A stretch of 38,011 bases of DNA from Thermoplasmatota archaeon (GTDB lineage: Archaea > Thermoplasmatota > E2 > DHVEG-1): assembly GCA_025457885.1 (NCBI GenBank), contig JALOTN010000009.1:1-38011 (forward strand), in the 5' to 3' direction. The translations under genes and the position numbers were made by a program. This document shows, in pieces, positions 8,558 to 16,502 of this stretch (within the stretch, counting starts at the first letter, position 1; each line of letters opens with the position of its first letter). The notes under the pieces are model-generated. The model saw only the letters and a list, made by a program, of their open reading frames with translations, had not been told where the DNA came from and made no database searches.

Positions 8558-8630
8558 CCATACCAATTAACAATTTTTTTTTGAGACACAAGGAGAGGGT
8601 TTTTCTATCCATCGGTGTTTTCGATATGGT

Positions 8631-9749
8631 ATGGAACTGCTTGAGGTGCGTCAGGAGACGGTGTATACCAAGACATCGGATGGATGGTACCTTCGCATTT
8701 ATCATTATTCTCCTCTCGATAGGAATGTCGCCCGGTATCCAGTAATCCTCTGTCATGGACTTGCGGCGAATAAGAACAGCTGTGATTTCGGTCAACCCGG
8801 TACATCAGAATGGGAACGGTACAGTCTCGCTGCGTATCTCTCACGATCGCATCGGGAGAATGGGATGGCCTTTGACGTATGGGTTCCTGAGCTGCGTGGT
8901 GTCGGACAATCAACATTCGACCCCAAGCAACATCCCGAGCGATACCGCTGGACCGTGGATGATTACATCGATAAGGATGCCCCTGCGATCATCAAAAGAG
9001 TCCAGGACTGGTACCTAGAAAAAAAACAAGAGAAACCACCAGTGTTCTGGGTAGGAAAAAGCATGGGAGGCATGATTGCATATGCATACGGGGAGACCAG
9101 GGAGGGACAACGGAACCTCAAGGGTGTAGTGACATTGGGTTCCCCGGTCATGTTTGGCAAGACAGGGGTGTTCCTGGAGTTCCTCACCAGGGTGACCCCG
9201 CGGAATGTTTCAATCCCCATCCGGGTGGCTGATCTGCTGGAAAAATCAGGCGACCTCATGAGTCATTTCAAAGGCCTGGGGGTGAACATCGAGAACATCG
9301 ACCCGGTAGTCCTCCAGACCTATCTTCATGTCGGATTTGGCAATGTCCTCTCCTCAAAAGTCCTCTCGCAGTTCTCCTTGTTCTTTAAACATATGACGTT
9401 CTGTCGATACCCGCGGTACCCCTGGATGTATGATTTCTTCGGAAGGGTGCCAGGGATGAAAAACGTTTTTACCCCTTATAGTTACACGCAGAACCTGTAT
9501 CGGTTCACCGCCCCGCTGCTGGTGATTGCTGGTGGACTTGATAAAATGGCACCAAAAACTGACATGGAGTATGTCAAGAACCATGTAGGCAGTACTGATG
9601 TGACCTACCTGGAGTTTTCTAAGGAAGCCGGGTATCGTGCTGATTACGGACATCTTGATCTTAACCTGGGGTTGCACTCACGGGATGAGGTGTACCCGAA
9701 GATATACGACTGGTTGGTGCAGCAGAGCAAAACGACCGGTGAACCTTAG
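8631..9749 (+). CDS. Alpha/beta hydrolase, lipase/esterase-like, cytoplasmic
   Basis: 372-residue serine hydrolase. The oxyanion region is ILCHGLAANK (39-48); the nucleophile is Ser144 in GKSMGG; a likely acid is Asp in AGGLDKMAP and the catalytic His lies in YGHLDLN near the C-terminus. The lid region (about 165-285) is large and helical, as in acid-lipase-like members of the fold, so the substrate may be lipid or a bulky ester. No signal peptide is seen, in contrast with the secreted esterase at 16996. ATG at 8631 has no nearby ribosome site (AGGAGAGGG is 30 bases upstream). The short gap (47 bases) to the next gene allows co-transcription. Confidence 0.85.
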   Translation: MELLEVRQETVYTKTSDGWYLRIYHYSPLDRNVARYPVILCHGLAANKNSCDFGQPGTSEWERYSLAAYLSRSHRENGMAFDVWVPELRGVGQSTFDPKQHPERYRWTVDDYIDKDAPAIIKRVQDWYLEKKQEKPPVFWVGKSMGGMIAYAYGETREGQRNLKGVVTLGSPVMFGKTGVFLEFLTRVTPRNVSIPIRVADLLEKSGDLMSHFKGLGVNIENIDPVVLQTYLHVGFGNVLSSKVLSQFSLFFKHMTFCRYPRYPWMYDFFGRVPGMKNVFTPYSYTQNLYRFTAPLLVIAGGLDKMAPKTDMEYVKNHVGSTDVTYLEFSKEAGYRADYGHLDLNLGLHSRDEVYPKIYDWLVQQSKTTGEP

Positions 9750-9796
9750 AGGCTTTCCACGATAGCATTAAACCTGCGTATGTATTGTCTTTTCGC

Positions 9797-10999
9797 ATGA
9801 CGGTGTACTCCCATTCCCGCCTCAGTTGTTACGAACAATGTCCTCAGAAATTTAAACTGCAATATATCGATAAAATAGAGACGGAAGAGGAACAAAGCAT
9901 TGAAGCGTTCCTTGGCATCCGTGTCCATGAGACGTTGGAGAAACTCTATCGTGATCTTTCCCATCAGAAGATGAACCGCCTCGAGGAGCTTTTAGAGTTC
10001 TTCACCAGTGAATGGAGGACAAATTGGACCGATGATATCATCATCGTCAACCAGGATTATCAAGCGGACAATTATCTGAACATGGGGAGGAAATACCTCT
10101 CCGATTATTATCATCGGTACCACCCGTTCGATCAGGGCAGGACCGTAGCCTTAGAGGAGAATATTAAAATAACGCTTGATGAAGAAGGAAGATACAAGAT
10201 ACAAGGGTACATTGATCGGTTGACAGAAACCAGAGATGGGTACTATGAAATCCATGATTATAAGACCAATTCCCGGTTGCCTCTCGCAGAGTATCTCCGA
10301 ACAGACCGTCAGCTTGCCTTGTATATGATCGGGGTGAAACACCTCTATCCGGATGTGAAGGATGTGCGGCTCGTCTGGCATTTTCTGAAGTTCGACAAGG
10401 AGATCGATTCAACAAGAACAGACCAGGAGCTTTCACAGTTAAAAAAGGACACCATCCAGTTGATTGACACCATAGAACAGGATGAACGTTTTGAGGCACA
10501 CCCCGGGTTCCTCTGTGATTGGTGTGAATATCATTCCTACTGCCCCCAGTGGTCCCATCTGCACCTGATACAGGAAAAACCTGCGAACGAATATCTACAG
10601 GATCCTGGTGTCGTGTTAATCAATCAATATGCCGAGATCAAATCAGCTCAGAAACGAGCGAATCTCCAATGGGACGCAGAGCTGGAGAAACTTGAAGAGG
10701 CTATAGTTTCGTTTGCGGAGAAACAACACTGTGACGTGGTGTTCGGTTCGAAGAACAAGGTGCGTATCACCGATTCTGAGAAATATGCATTTCCAGGAAA
10801 GAACACAAAGGAACGAGTGCAACTGGAAACGGTCCTGCAGAAATATGGGAGACTTGAGGAGGTCAGTCAATTGGATACCACGGCACTTGGGAAGATCCTT
10901 CAGGAGAAACAATGGGAGTCAGAAGTCCAGGATGCGATACAGAAATACGTCGAGATTGAGCATAAGAAACGGTTGTATCTCAGCAAAATAAAAGATTAA
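9797..10999 (+). CDS. PD-(D/E)XK nuclease, RecB/Cas4-like, with iron-sulfur cysteines
   Basis: About 400-residue nuclease of the PF12705/Cas4-like superfamily, expected to cut DNA. N-terminal YSHSRLSCYEQCPQKFKLQY carries the first cysteine of the Fe-S set; the active site is visible as QGYIDRL and YEIHDYKT (motifs II and III, D and DxK), followed by QLALYMIG (the conserved Q/Y helix). A CDWCEYHSYCPQ block near residue 240 completes the four-cysteine 4Fe-4S cluster known from AddB and Cas4. The last ~140 residues are helical and specific to this type. No cas genes or repeats accompany it, so DNA repair is more likely than CRISPR adaptation. Start at ATG 9797; a TTG at 9785 is in frame but less likely. 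Confidence 0.87.
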   Translation: MTVYSHSRLSCYEQCPQKFKLQYIDKIETEEEQSIEAFLGIRVHETLEKLYRDLSHQKMNRLEELLEFFTSEWRTNWTDDIIIVNQDYQADNYLNMGRKYLSDYYHRYHPFDQGRTVALEENIKITLDEEGRYKIQGYIDRLTETRDGYYEIHDYKTNSRLPLAEYLRTDRQLALYMIGVKHLYPDVKDVRLVWHFLKFDKEIDSTRTDQELSQLKKDTIQLIDTIEQDERFEAHPGFLCDWCEYHSYCPQWSHLHLIQEKPANEYLQDPGVVLINQYAEIKSAQKRANLQWDAELEKLEEAIVSFAEKQHCDVVFGSKNKVRITDSEKYAFPGKNTKERVQLETVLQKYGRLEEVSQLDTTALGKILQEKQWESEVQDAIQKYVEIEHKKRLYLSKIKD

Positions 11000-11012
11000 A
11001 GAAGAAAAAAAG
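11000..11012 (-). terminator. T-tract terminator of the FG-GAP gene (minus strand)
   Basis: On the minus strand a CTTTTTTTCTTC tract follows the stop codon directly, inside the 14-base junction with the convergent nuclease gene. Confidence 0.4.
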
Positions 11013-11013
11013 G

Positions 11014-12837
11014 TTATTGGACTCCTACGACAAAGATAAGAAGGACAAATCCTTTTGTACTAGTGGAGGCCTCACCAACGGATGCGGTGATCAATGTTTT
11101 TCCAAAACCGATGATGGATGATGTAAGAGTTTTTTGTTGACCGGGCAGGAGTTGAGGGATGATCCCATTCTTTGCAGAACCTTTCAGGATGATACCCCCG
11201 CTGAGGTTGATGTGCCAGGGGATTTTATTCACTGGTAGGAGCCCTTTGTTTTCAATGATGACCGACACTCCTTTTCCACCCGTAATGGTCAACATCAGAA
11301 GAGGATGATGCTGTATCGTAAACATTCGTGTCTGCTGTTCTTCTGTGTTTCCATTTCTGTCAACGGAGTAGAACACCAAGGTATGGTTTCCATCTTCAGT
11401 TACCAGAAATGATTCTGTATAGGTAACCCAATCAGTCCCATCTAGCTTGTATTTTGTATATAACACCCCTGATCCGTCATCGGTTGCAGTCAAACTGACC
11501 GAGACGTTGCTTACAAAGATTTCTTCCTGCATCTCCCCACTCAAGGTACAGGTGGTGACCGGGGGTATGACATCAGGGACATGATATTCCCAGATGAACT
11601 CCGTGCCGCTGCCACTGATGATCTCACAGGCTTTGAGTTCATTCAGACCATCTGAGTCAAAGTCACAGATGTTCATCCCTGCTAACATCGACTGTGGATC
11701 AGTTAAGGTGGCTTCCTCGTAGTATGATTCTCCATTCCAGGCAATAATATGGACCTGTTGAGTCCCAAAGACGAACTCCGCATGACCGTCATTATCAGCA
11801 TCCCCCAGAGCGACTGATTCAATCACCGGTTCTCCCCCCGGATATTCTCCATACCAGACCATCTCATAGCTGTCTCCAGCCCATTCGAACAGCCACCCCG
11901 CAGGGGTTCCCCCATAGCTTCCCACGCCAATCTCCGGTGTCCCATCCTCATCGATGTCTGCAATCCCAATCCCATAGACGGTCGCATCATCGTAATCCGT
12001 CCACACAGGGACGGCATCCCAGTCATCGATCTCAGGATTCCAGTTCAATGCCCAGGTTCCCGGTGTGAACGACCCGTCGTTTGATACGTCTGCGATAATC
12101 TCTGTTTTTTGATCGTTGTCCACATCACCGCCCCAGACCATAGGGCATTCGCAGCTGGCTCCATTGGGACATGACCAAAAGGCCTCCGCGACGAAATGAT
12201 CAACCTCCCAGCGAAGCGCATAGACATGCCAGGGGCTGGTCCCCATATTTGGGGCGTTTGAAACGATGACCTCCATATGACCATCATCATTATAATCACA
12301 GGCATATACATCGTAAAGGAAATCAACCCCGTCCCCGTCGTAACAGTCGAGGGTGGTCAATGTGGTTCCATCCCAGGTGTATGCATAGACTCCATCTGCA
12401 CCAGTGAATCCCCAGGCGACGACCAACTCAAGTGTCCCGTCCTCATTGAGGTCAAGGATACATGCCCCTGTTGGGATCCGGTAGGATCCTCCTGGGACGT
12501 ACCAGGCATGTTCCTCCACGTAGGTTTGCTGGGTGATATCGTAAGAGAGTATCCTGCACCATCCGTCGCTTTCATAGCCGCCAACGATGATTTCGTTGAT
12601 GCCGTCAAAATCGAGGTCGCCGACCGGTTGAGCGAGTTGTGAATGACCCATACCACCATAGTCATGGCTCCATTGCAGTTCCCATCCATCAACAGTGCCT
12701 ATGGATGATGGAGAAAACATTTGAGATTCAGGGTACAGCGATAATGTGTTTTGTGAGAGCTCTCTTGGTGTTGCGAGGCATACGGGTGTCAGAAGGAGGA
12801 CGGTCCAGAGAAGTATTCCTATCAGTTTTTGTATCAT
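11014..12837 (-). CDS. Secreted VCBS/FG-GAP propeller protein with OmpL47-like and shared C-terminal domain
   Basis: Exported surface protein of about 607 residues. Signal peptide MIQKLIGILLWTVLLLTPV is at the N-terminus of the ATG at 12837, chosen over 12873 because GGGAG lies about 9 bases upstream and the signal then begins properly. Residues about 40-415 are VCBS/FG-GAP-type blades with calcium-type loops (DLDFDGINEI, DYNDDGHMEV, DIDEDGTPEI, DADNDGHAEF), a beta-propeller. Residues about 420-512 resemble OmpL47 (YKLDGTDW, YSVDRNGN). The last 93 residues form a beta-rich module ending FVLLIFVVGVQ that recurs in the proteins at 31258 and 33302. It is likely surface-attached and binds ligand or protein. 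No enzyme motif. Confidence 0.85.
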   Translation of the reverse strand: MIQKLIGILLWTVLLLTPVCLATPRELSQNTLSLYPESQMFSPSSIGTVDGWELQWSHDYGGMGHSQLAQPVGDLDFDGINEIIVGGYESDGWCRILSYDITQQTYVEEHAWYVPGGSYRIPTGACILDLNEDGTLELVVAWGFTGADGVYAYTWDGTTLTTLDCYDGDGVDFLYDVYACDYNDDGHMEVIVSNAPNMGTSPWHVYALRWEVDHFVAEAFWSCPNGASCECPMVWGGDVDNDQKTEIIADVSNDGSFTPGTWALNWNPEIDDWDAVPVWTDYDDATVYGIGIADIDEDGTPEIGVGSYGGTPAGWLFEWAGDSYEMVWYGEYPGGEPVIESVALGDADNDGHAEFVFGTQQVHIIAWNGESYYEEATLTDPQSMLAGMNICDFDSDGLNELKACEIISGSGTEFIWEYHVPDVIPPVTTCTLSGEMQEEIFVSNVSVSLTATDDGSGVLYTKYKLDGTDWVTYTESFLVTEDGNHTLVFYSVDRNGNTEEQQTRMFTIQHHPLLMLTITGGKGVSVIIENKGLLPVNKIPWHINLSGGIILKGSAKNGIIPQLLPGQQKTLTSSIIGFGKTLITASVGEASTSTKGFVLLIFVVGVQ

Positions 12838-12937
12838 GAATTCTACTCCCTGTGATACTAATCGATGATTCATTATTTAATATTTGTTGAACAATAAAAA
12901 AAGAAAAAACAGATTACTGTTGGTTCAATGAAATGCT

Positions 12938-13732
12938 TTAATCCTTAGTGAAAAGGGAGTCAGGGATGTTAATCATCAGGTTCCATTTCTCATCCCGTTT
13001 TGGTTTCTGAGCAGTGCTGTTGAAAGGGTCAAAGTAGGTTAATACCCCCAGAGAGTAGCTTCGCAGGAACTCTTCATCGAAGCTGACATTGAGGTGATCC
13101 AGTATGTACCCCAGTCGTTGGATGAGGGTGCTGGAACCCATCAGGACAGAGTAATCTACTAATCGTTGCACGTCAAGGGTCTCGATGTTGGTCTTTAAGA
13201 GTCGGATGACCTCCAAAAGTCCCCCGATGTATTTGAATTTCTCAAGACTATCGATGAGGGTTTTTTCCTTGTCTGCCATGTTCACGGTGACTTTTTCGAT
13301 GGTGACTGGGAGATACCCAAAGAATTTCCGTGGGGTGACGTGGATGAAACGATAGGAGGTGCCTCTGATATCGGTGTTGTTGCGAATAGAGGTAGTGACG
13401 ACGTACACTTGAGTAGGGAGCGAGGGGATGAGTTTGTGATACGCAGCTGCAGTGTGAAACGAAAAGTAATACGGTTCGATGAGTCGGCTTCCGATGATGA
13501 GCGGATTGATAATGGGCAGTGGTGTATTTCGTGTTGATCTTAGAAGGAGGTACTGGTCATGACCAAGGGTGGCAAACCATTTTTTTAGGCTGAGGGCGAA
13601 CCCTAGGCTGTGTGCTTCTTTTTCTGTGCAAGAAAGGAAGGATGAAATTTCTTTAGTGGTGACGAACATCTGGTGGTTCTGCTCAAGCCAGTGAATAAGT
13701 TTCTTCTGTGTTTCTGATAGTCCTCCCTTCAT
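12938..13732 (-). CDS. Solitary AbiEi-like transcriptional regulator/antitoxin
   Basis: 264-residue protein of the AbiEi family (COG5340 type). The N-terminal 65 residues form a winged helix (TQKKLIHWLEQN ... TTKEISSFL ... FALSLKKW). The conserved AbiEi core follows: YYFSFHTAAAYHKL, QVYVVTT, RFIHVTPRKFFGY and the signature ADKEKTLIDSL. In type IV toxin-antitoxin systems this protein represses the operon and opposes the AbiEii nucleotidyltransferase toxin. No AbiEii gene is next to it: the flanking genes are an FG-GAP protein and a secreted caspase-like peptidase. It may act on a distant partner or be a domesticated regulator. Probably leaderless, since an A/T-rich TATA-like CTATTAAAAG lies about 28 bases before the ATG on the minus strand. 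Confidence 0.82.
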   Translation of the reverse strand: MKGGLSETQKKLIHWLEQNHQMFVTTKEISSFLSCTEKEAHSLGFALSLKKWFATLGHDQYLLLRSTRNTPLPIINPLIIGSRLIEPYYFSFHTAAAYHKLIPSLPTQVYVVTTSIRNNTDIRGTSYRFIHVTPRKFFGYLPVTIEKVTVNMADKEKTLIDSLEKFKYIGGLLEVIRLLKTNIETLDVQRLVDYSVLMGSSTLIQRLGYILDHLNVSFDEEFLRSYSLGVLTYFDPFNSTAQKPKRDEKWNLMINIPDSLFTKD

Positions 13733-13879
13733 CGATATTTTGAATAGCGTGCCCCTTTTAATAGATTTTTATTTCGCGGTTTTTTGATTTAATGTAAGAA
13801 AAAAGAGAAAAAGGCAAGATTTTTTGTCTCACCTGTTTCAATTATGTCGATCCCTACGCTCTGTGGAGATAGTTTTATG

Positions 13880-14752
13880 TTAAAATTGCCAGGTTCCTGA
13901 GTAACTATCGTATTGTTGGGGGTCCATATCCGCTTCATACATGTCTTGCACAGCATCCTGTGCGAGTGGTGCTGCGTACGCATGCGCGCCTTCCACGGTG
14001 TTTTGGGAATATAATCCTTGCAGGTAGTAGTAGGTGTACACCCCGTTACTCATCGCTGGGCTTCCATCCCAAGAGTATTGGCTTTCTGCACAGGCGGTAT
14101 CGACGACCCGTCCTGAGGTTTCAAGGTCGTCCATCCCCCCGGAGAAACAGCTGTCGAAGATGATGGCGATCTTTTGTGAGTTGAAGGTGTTAAACATCTG
14201 TCGGAGCTGCCCGTCTAAGACAATATATAGGTTGTAGCTCACGATGCATTCATCCGTGTACTCGGTATCTCCATCGTTATATCCGTCGTAGGTCGTCCCA
14301 TGCCCGGAGTAGAAGAAGACACATTCAGATGTCGCCTGGGTCTCCTGAGAGTTCATCCAGTCGATAGCAGAGACAATCGCATTCGCGGTTGCTTTCCTAT
14401 TGGTCAGCAGTTTGATGTGACTGGAGGGGTATCCTTTGGAAAGTAAGTAGTTGTACATGTCCATCGCGTCATCATCTGGGTAGAGCAGATCGTTTCCCGA
14501 TCCCTGATAATCTGCGATGCCGATGACGACCGCCCATTTATCAGGTCCAGGGGCGGGTGGTTGTGGTTTTCCTTTCGGATTGTTGCCAGGCAGGGCATCG
14601 GTGTTCGTATCATGGTTATTCTTCTCCTCGAACACGATTTTTGGTCCAGAGTAGATCCTCTGGGTGTTTTGTTGCGCTGGACCGATGCTAGCAAGCACCG
14701 GTACGAAAAAGAGGCCTGCTATTAAGAGACTTATGAATATTTTTCCTTTCAT
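13880..14752 (-). CDS. Secreted caspase-like (C14) cysteine peptidase
   Basis: 290-residue clan CD peptidase with an N-terminal signal peptide (about 1-21, FISLLIAGLFFVPVLAS). The caspase p20-type fold is recognisable: WAVVIGIADYQG (73-84), DDDAMDMYNYLL (93-104), then His151 in FYSGHG and Cys202 in FDSCFSGG, the catalytic dyad. An acidic pocket (GDTEYTDEC) lies between them. The start at 14752 has GGAGGA 5 to 6 bases upstream; the longer ORF to 14827 would bury the signal peptide. It ends soon after the p10-like region. Most archaeal and bacterial metacaspase-like proteins are intracellular, so export points to extracellular proteolysis. Substrate P1 preference (Arg/Lys as in metacaspases) is an expectation only. 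Confidence 0.88.
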   Translation of the reverse strand: MKGKIFISLLIAGLFFVPVLASIGPAQQNTQRIYSGPKIVFEEKNNHDTNTDALPGNNPKGKPQPPAPGPDKWAVVIGIADYQGSGNDLLYPDDDAMDMYNYLLSKGYPSSHIKLLTNRKATANAIVSAIDWMNSQETQATSECVFFYSGHGTTYDGYNDGDTEYTDECIVSYNLYIVLDGQLRQMFNTFNSQKIAIIFDSCFSGGMDDLETSGRVVDTACAESQYSWDGSPAMSNGVYTYYYLQGLYSQNTVEGAHAYAAPLAQDAVQDMYEADMDPQQYDSYSGTWQF

Positions 14753-14786
14753 GAAATCCTCCTTCAGAGAAAATATATCCTTCAGG

Positions 14787-14797
14787 TATTTAAAAAG
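14787..14797 (-). promoter_or_regulatory. TATA box of the caspase-like gene
   Basis: CTTTTTAAATA on the minus strand, 35 to 45 bases before the ATG at 14752, with GGAGGA in the short leader. Confidence 0.55.
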
Positions 14798-14909
14798 ATT
14801 CGTGATTTTTCGTTGTTTCATCCACAAAAAACAGTGTGGTTATTTTGTTGAAAACATTCTTGTTTCTGCACCAGTTATTCCAGTAGGACGATGGTTTTGA
14901 AGGGATTAG

Positions 14910-14919
14910 TAAATAAAAG
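14910..14919 (+). promoter_or_regulatory. TATA box of the zinc-ribbon/PIN gene
   Basis: TAAATAAAAG centred about 29 bases before the ATG at 14944, implying a nearly leaderless transcript. It faces away from the caspase-like promoter. Confidence 0.45.
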
Positions 14920-14943
14920 CCTTATGACATACAGTATTGTAGC

Positions 14944-15510
14944 ATGAAAGTGACCTGCCCTCACTGTAAACGACGGATACGTCTTGTCCGTAATCGAAAG
15001 AACATTTGTGGGTGTGGCAAGCTGCTGAATTACCGCCATTTCCTTCATAAAAAGATCGCCTATGATGTGTACCTGGTTGATGCCAACATTCTGATTTATG
15101 CGTTTGATAGTCGTAGTTCCCGCCAGAAATATTGCCAGGCGATACTGGGGCTGCAGGATCCCTCGCTCTGTATTGCGACGACTCAACAAATCATAGAAGA
15201 AGTTGGACGTAGTATTGAACAATCCTTGTCAGGGGACCTGCTGGTGTACCATATCGGGGTGATTCCAAAGGAACTAAAAGAAATAAAAACAACGGTGTTG
15301 AAACAACCATCGATTGCGGATTTGTCGTTGGTGGCTGCCGCGTATGAGCATCCGGAGGTGCGGGGGATTATCACGTATGATAATGATTTTGCCAGGATTG
15401 CGACCGCGGGGTTGGTTGAACGCAAGGCGTCGGTGAAGTTCTGGTTGGGGAACGCAAAAGACTTTGTGGAGAAACATCGTCTCCGGTTACCAGAGCAAGA
15501 AGAAAAGTAA
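14944..15510 (+). CDS. PIN-domain ribonuclease with N-terminal zinc ribbon
   Basis: 188-residue protein. Residues 5-24 carry CPHC and CGC (Cys5, Cys8, Cys22, Cys24), a small zinc ribbon. From about residue 41 it is a PIN domain: VDANILIYAFD with Asp46, EE at 85-86, ADLSLVAAA with Asp126 and TYDNDF with Asp146/Asp148, the acidic metal-binding set expected for an RNase. PIN toxins (VapC) normally stand next to an antitoxin, but no such gene is present; the order is also the reverse of Nob1 (PIN then ribbon). A housekeeping RNA-processing role is thus as likely as a toxin role. Single gene with its own promoter; structured RNA copy B begins 80 bases after its stop. Confidence 0.82.
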   Translation: MKVTCPHCKRRIRLVRNRKNICGCGKLLNYRHFLHKKIAYDVYLVDANILIYAFDSRSSRQKYCQAILGLQDPSLCIATTQQIIEEVGRSIEQSLSGDLLVYHIGVIPKELKEIKTTVLKQPSIADLSLVAAAYEHPEVRGIITYDNDFARIATAGLVERKASVKFWLGNAKDFVEKHRLRLPEQEEK

Positions 15511-15590
15511 GACAGTGATTTGCCTTCACGTTCATAAGTGATGAAACTTTTTTTGTCGTTTTAGTTAAGGAAGTTTGTTGAGAAGGAAAG

Positions 15591-15670
15591 GGGGGTCTGG
15601 GGATGTTCAAAAAATCTGGGAGGAAAGGTTTGAAACGTAAAAGCTTTCTTTACGGAAAGTCCAGGCCCCC
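15591..15670 (+). ncRNA. Candidate structured RNA, copy B of a two-copy family
   Basis: 80-base element with outer arms GGGGGTCTGG (15591-15600) and CCAGGCCCCC (15661-15670), ten pairs with one U-G wobble. An inner stem GTAAA/TTTAC encloses AGCTTTC. It shares GGGTCTGGG (15593-15601) and TCTGGGAGGAAAG (15615-15627) with the minus strand of copy A, in the same order and in the same place relative to the outer and inner stems, while the inner hairpin sequence differs. TTTTAGTTAA at about 15559-15568 could be a weak TATA box 25 to 30 bases upstream. The rest of the gap 15511-15891 holds the palindrome at 15749 and AT-rich DNA. Family unknown to me. Confidence 0.5.
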
Positions 15671-15748
15671 ATACTATTATATGATGTACTACTAAATAAA
15701 TGTTACTATTACGAGTATTGGTATATAAGATTAAATATATAATAAGAA

Positions 15749-15762
15749 CCCGTTTAAACGGG
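15749..15762. promoter_or_regulatory. Perfect 14-base palindrome beside a TATA-rich stretch
   Basis: CCCGTTTAAACGGG reads the same on both strands. It follows an AT-rich run with TATATAAG (15722-15729) and AAATATATAATAAG (15733-15746), so it would sit near a transcript start. This suggests an operator for a dimeric regulator. No convincing gene starts downstream on the plus strand: a 24-codon ORF at 15811-15885 is the only candidate. Confidence 0.4.
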
Positions 15763-15891
15763 GGTAAGACAGATTCCCTGTAACATTCATAACAAAATAA
15801 AGGGAAAAAAGATGATTTTGCTCTGCATGGCTACTGTTAAAAGAAAAAGAGAGAAACGAAGAAGTCCCCCAGAGCACCCTGAATGAGTCCC

Positions 15892-16197
15892 CTATCCGTA
15901 AAAATGAGCAAGGATATACAACACAATCAAGCCAAGAAGAATCTCCGAAATCTTAAAGGTCTGACGAATGAACCGAACAAACTTCAGGAACATGATCAAC
16001 ACTGTTAAGATCATGATGATACAAGACGGCTGAGGATTCTGATTTTGATCCCTCACAATCTCCTTTAAGGAGAGGTTCTGAATCTCAACCGCACCCATTT
16101 TCTCTTCAACGCTCTTCCATTCAACCGCTGAGACCATCGGCATCGAAAGAACAAGAGCCACAGCTATAATGCTTCCAACAAACAATTTCTTTCTCAT
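15892..16197 (-). CDS. Small exported or membrane protein (101 residues), unrecognised
   Basis: Protein with a signal peptide MRKKLFVGSIIAVALVLSMPMVSA, a polar stretch of about 35 residues (VEWKSVEEKMGAVEIQNL) and two hydrophobic segments near the end (IIMILTVLIMFLKF and ILLGLIVLYILAHF). The ATG at 16197 is chosen over the longer ORF start at 16227 because GGGGAGGAAG lies 6 bases upstream and the signal begins here. A minus-strand TATA box (16247-16256) supports it. The first polar part would face outside and the tail would lie in the membrane. No known family; the gene is divergent from another small exported protein. Confidence 0.65.
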   Translation of the reverse strand: MRKKLFVGSIIAVALVLSMPMVSAVEWKSVEEKMGAVEIQNLSLKEIVRDQNQNPQPSCIIMILTVLIMFLKFVRFIRQTFKISEILLGLIVLYILAHFYG

Positions 16198-16246
16198 AGA
16201 CTTCCTCCCCTGATACCACAGGTTCAAGATTCCAATCCTCTTCGCT

Positions 16247-16461
16247 CATTTAAATGTTTTGCTCCTGTAAAAACGCATAACAAAAATAACAAAAAACACC
16301 CATCTTCCTCAAAAAAACCAAAGGAATCATCAACGAATATCACACACCAAAGACAGAAATCCAGCCATGAAAAAAACCACTGCCCGATACGTTTTGGTTT
16401 CTGAATTTGGGAAGAAATCTGGAATAAATTGGAATACATTTGTAAAAAATCGATATAAAAG
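16247..16461. promoter_or_regulatory. Divergent promoter region between two small exported-protein genes
   Basis: The 305-base gap 16198-16502 holds a minus-strand TATA box CATTTAAATG (16247-16256) serving the gene ending at 15892 and a plus-strand box GATATAAAAG (16452-16461) serving the gene at 16503. ORFs on either strand between them look like chance reading frames: they have no ribosome site and no recognisable domain. Confidence 0.5.
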
Positions 16462-16502
16462 AATCCACCCATGCAAGATCAGAGAAAAAAGAAAAGGAAG
16501 TG

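Noticed and set aside
9797-10999. Cas4-like nuclease as sign of a CRISPR-Cas locus
   Set aside because: No repeats with spacers and no other cas genes anywhere in the window; the protein fits generic RecB-type nucleases as well.
12938-14752. AbiEi-like gene and caspase-like gene as one defence operon
   Set aside because: 147-base gap, separate TATA boxes, and the caspase-like protein has a signal peptide, so a joint intracellular defence role is not supported.
15640-15670. GGAAAGTCCAGGCC resembling the conserved GGAAAGTCC of RNase P RNA
   Set aside because: The rest of the region is AT-rich with none of the other conserved RNase P segments and too little length before the next features; the match lies inside structured RNA copy B.
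15811-15885. 24-codon ORF after the palindrome with an AAAGGGA site
   Set aside because: Very short, basic low-complexity product with no family features; cannot be supported as a gene.
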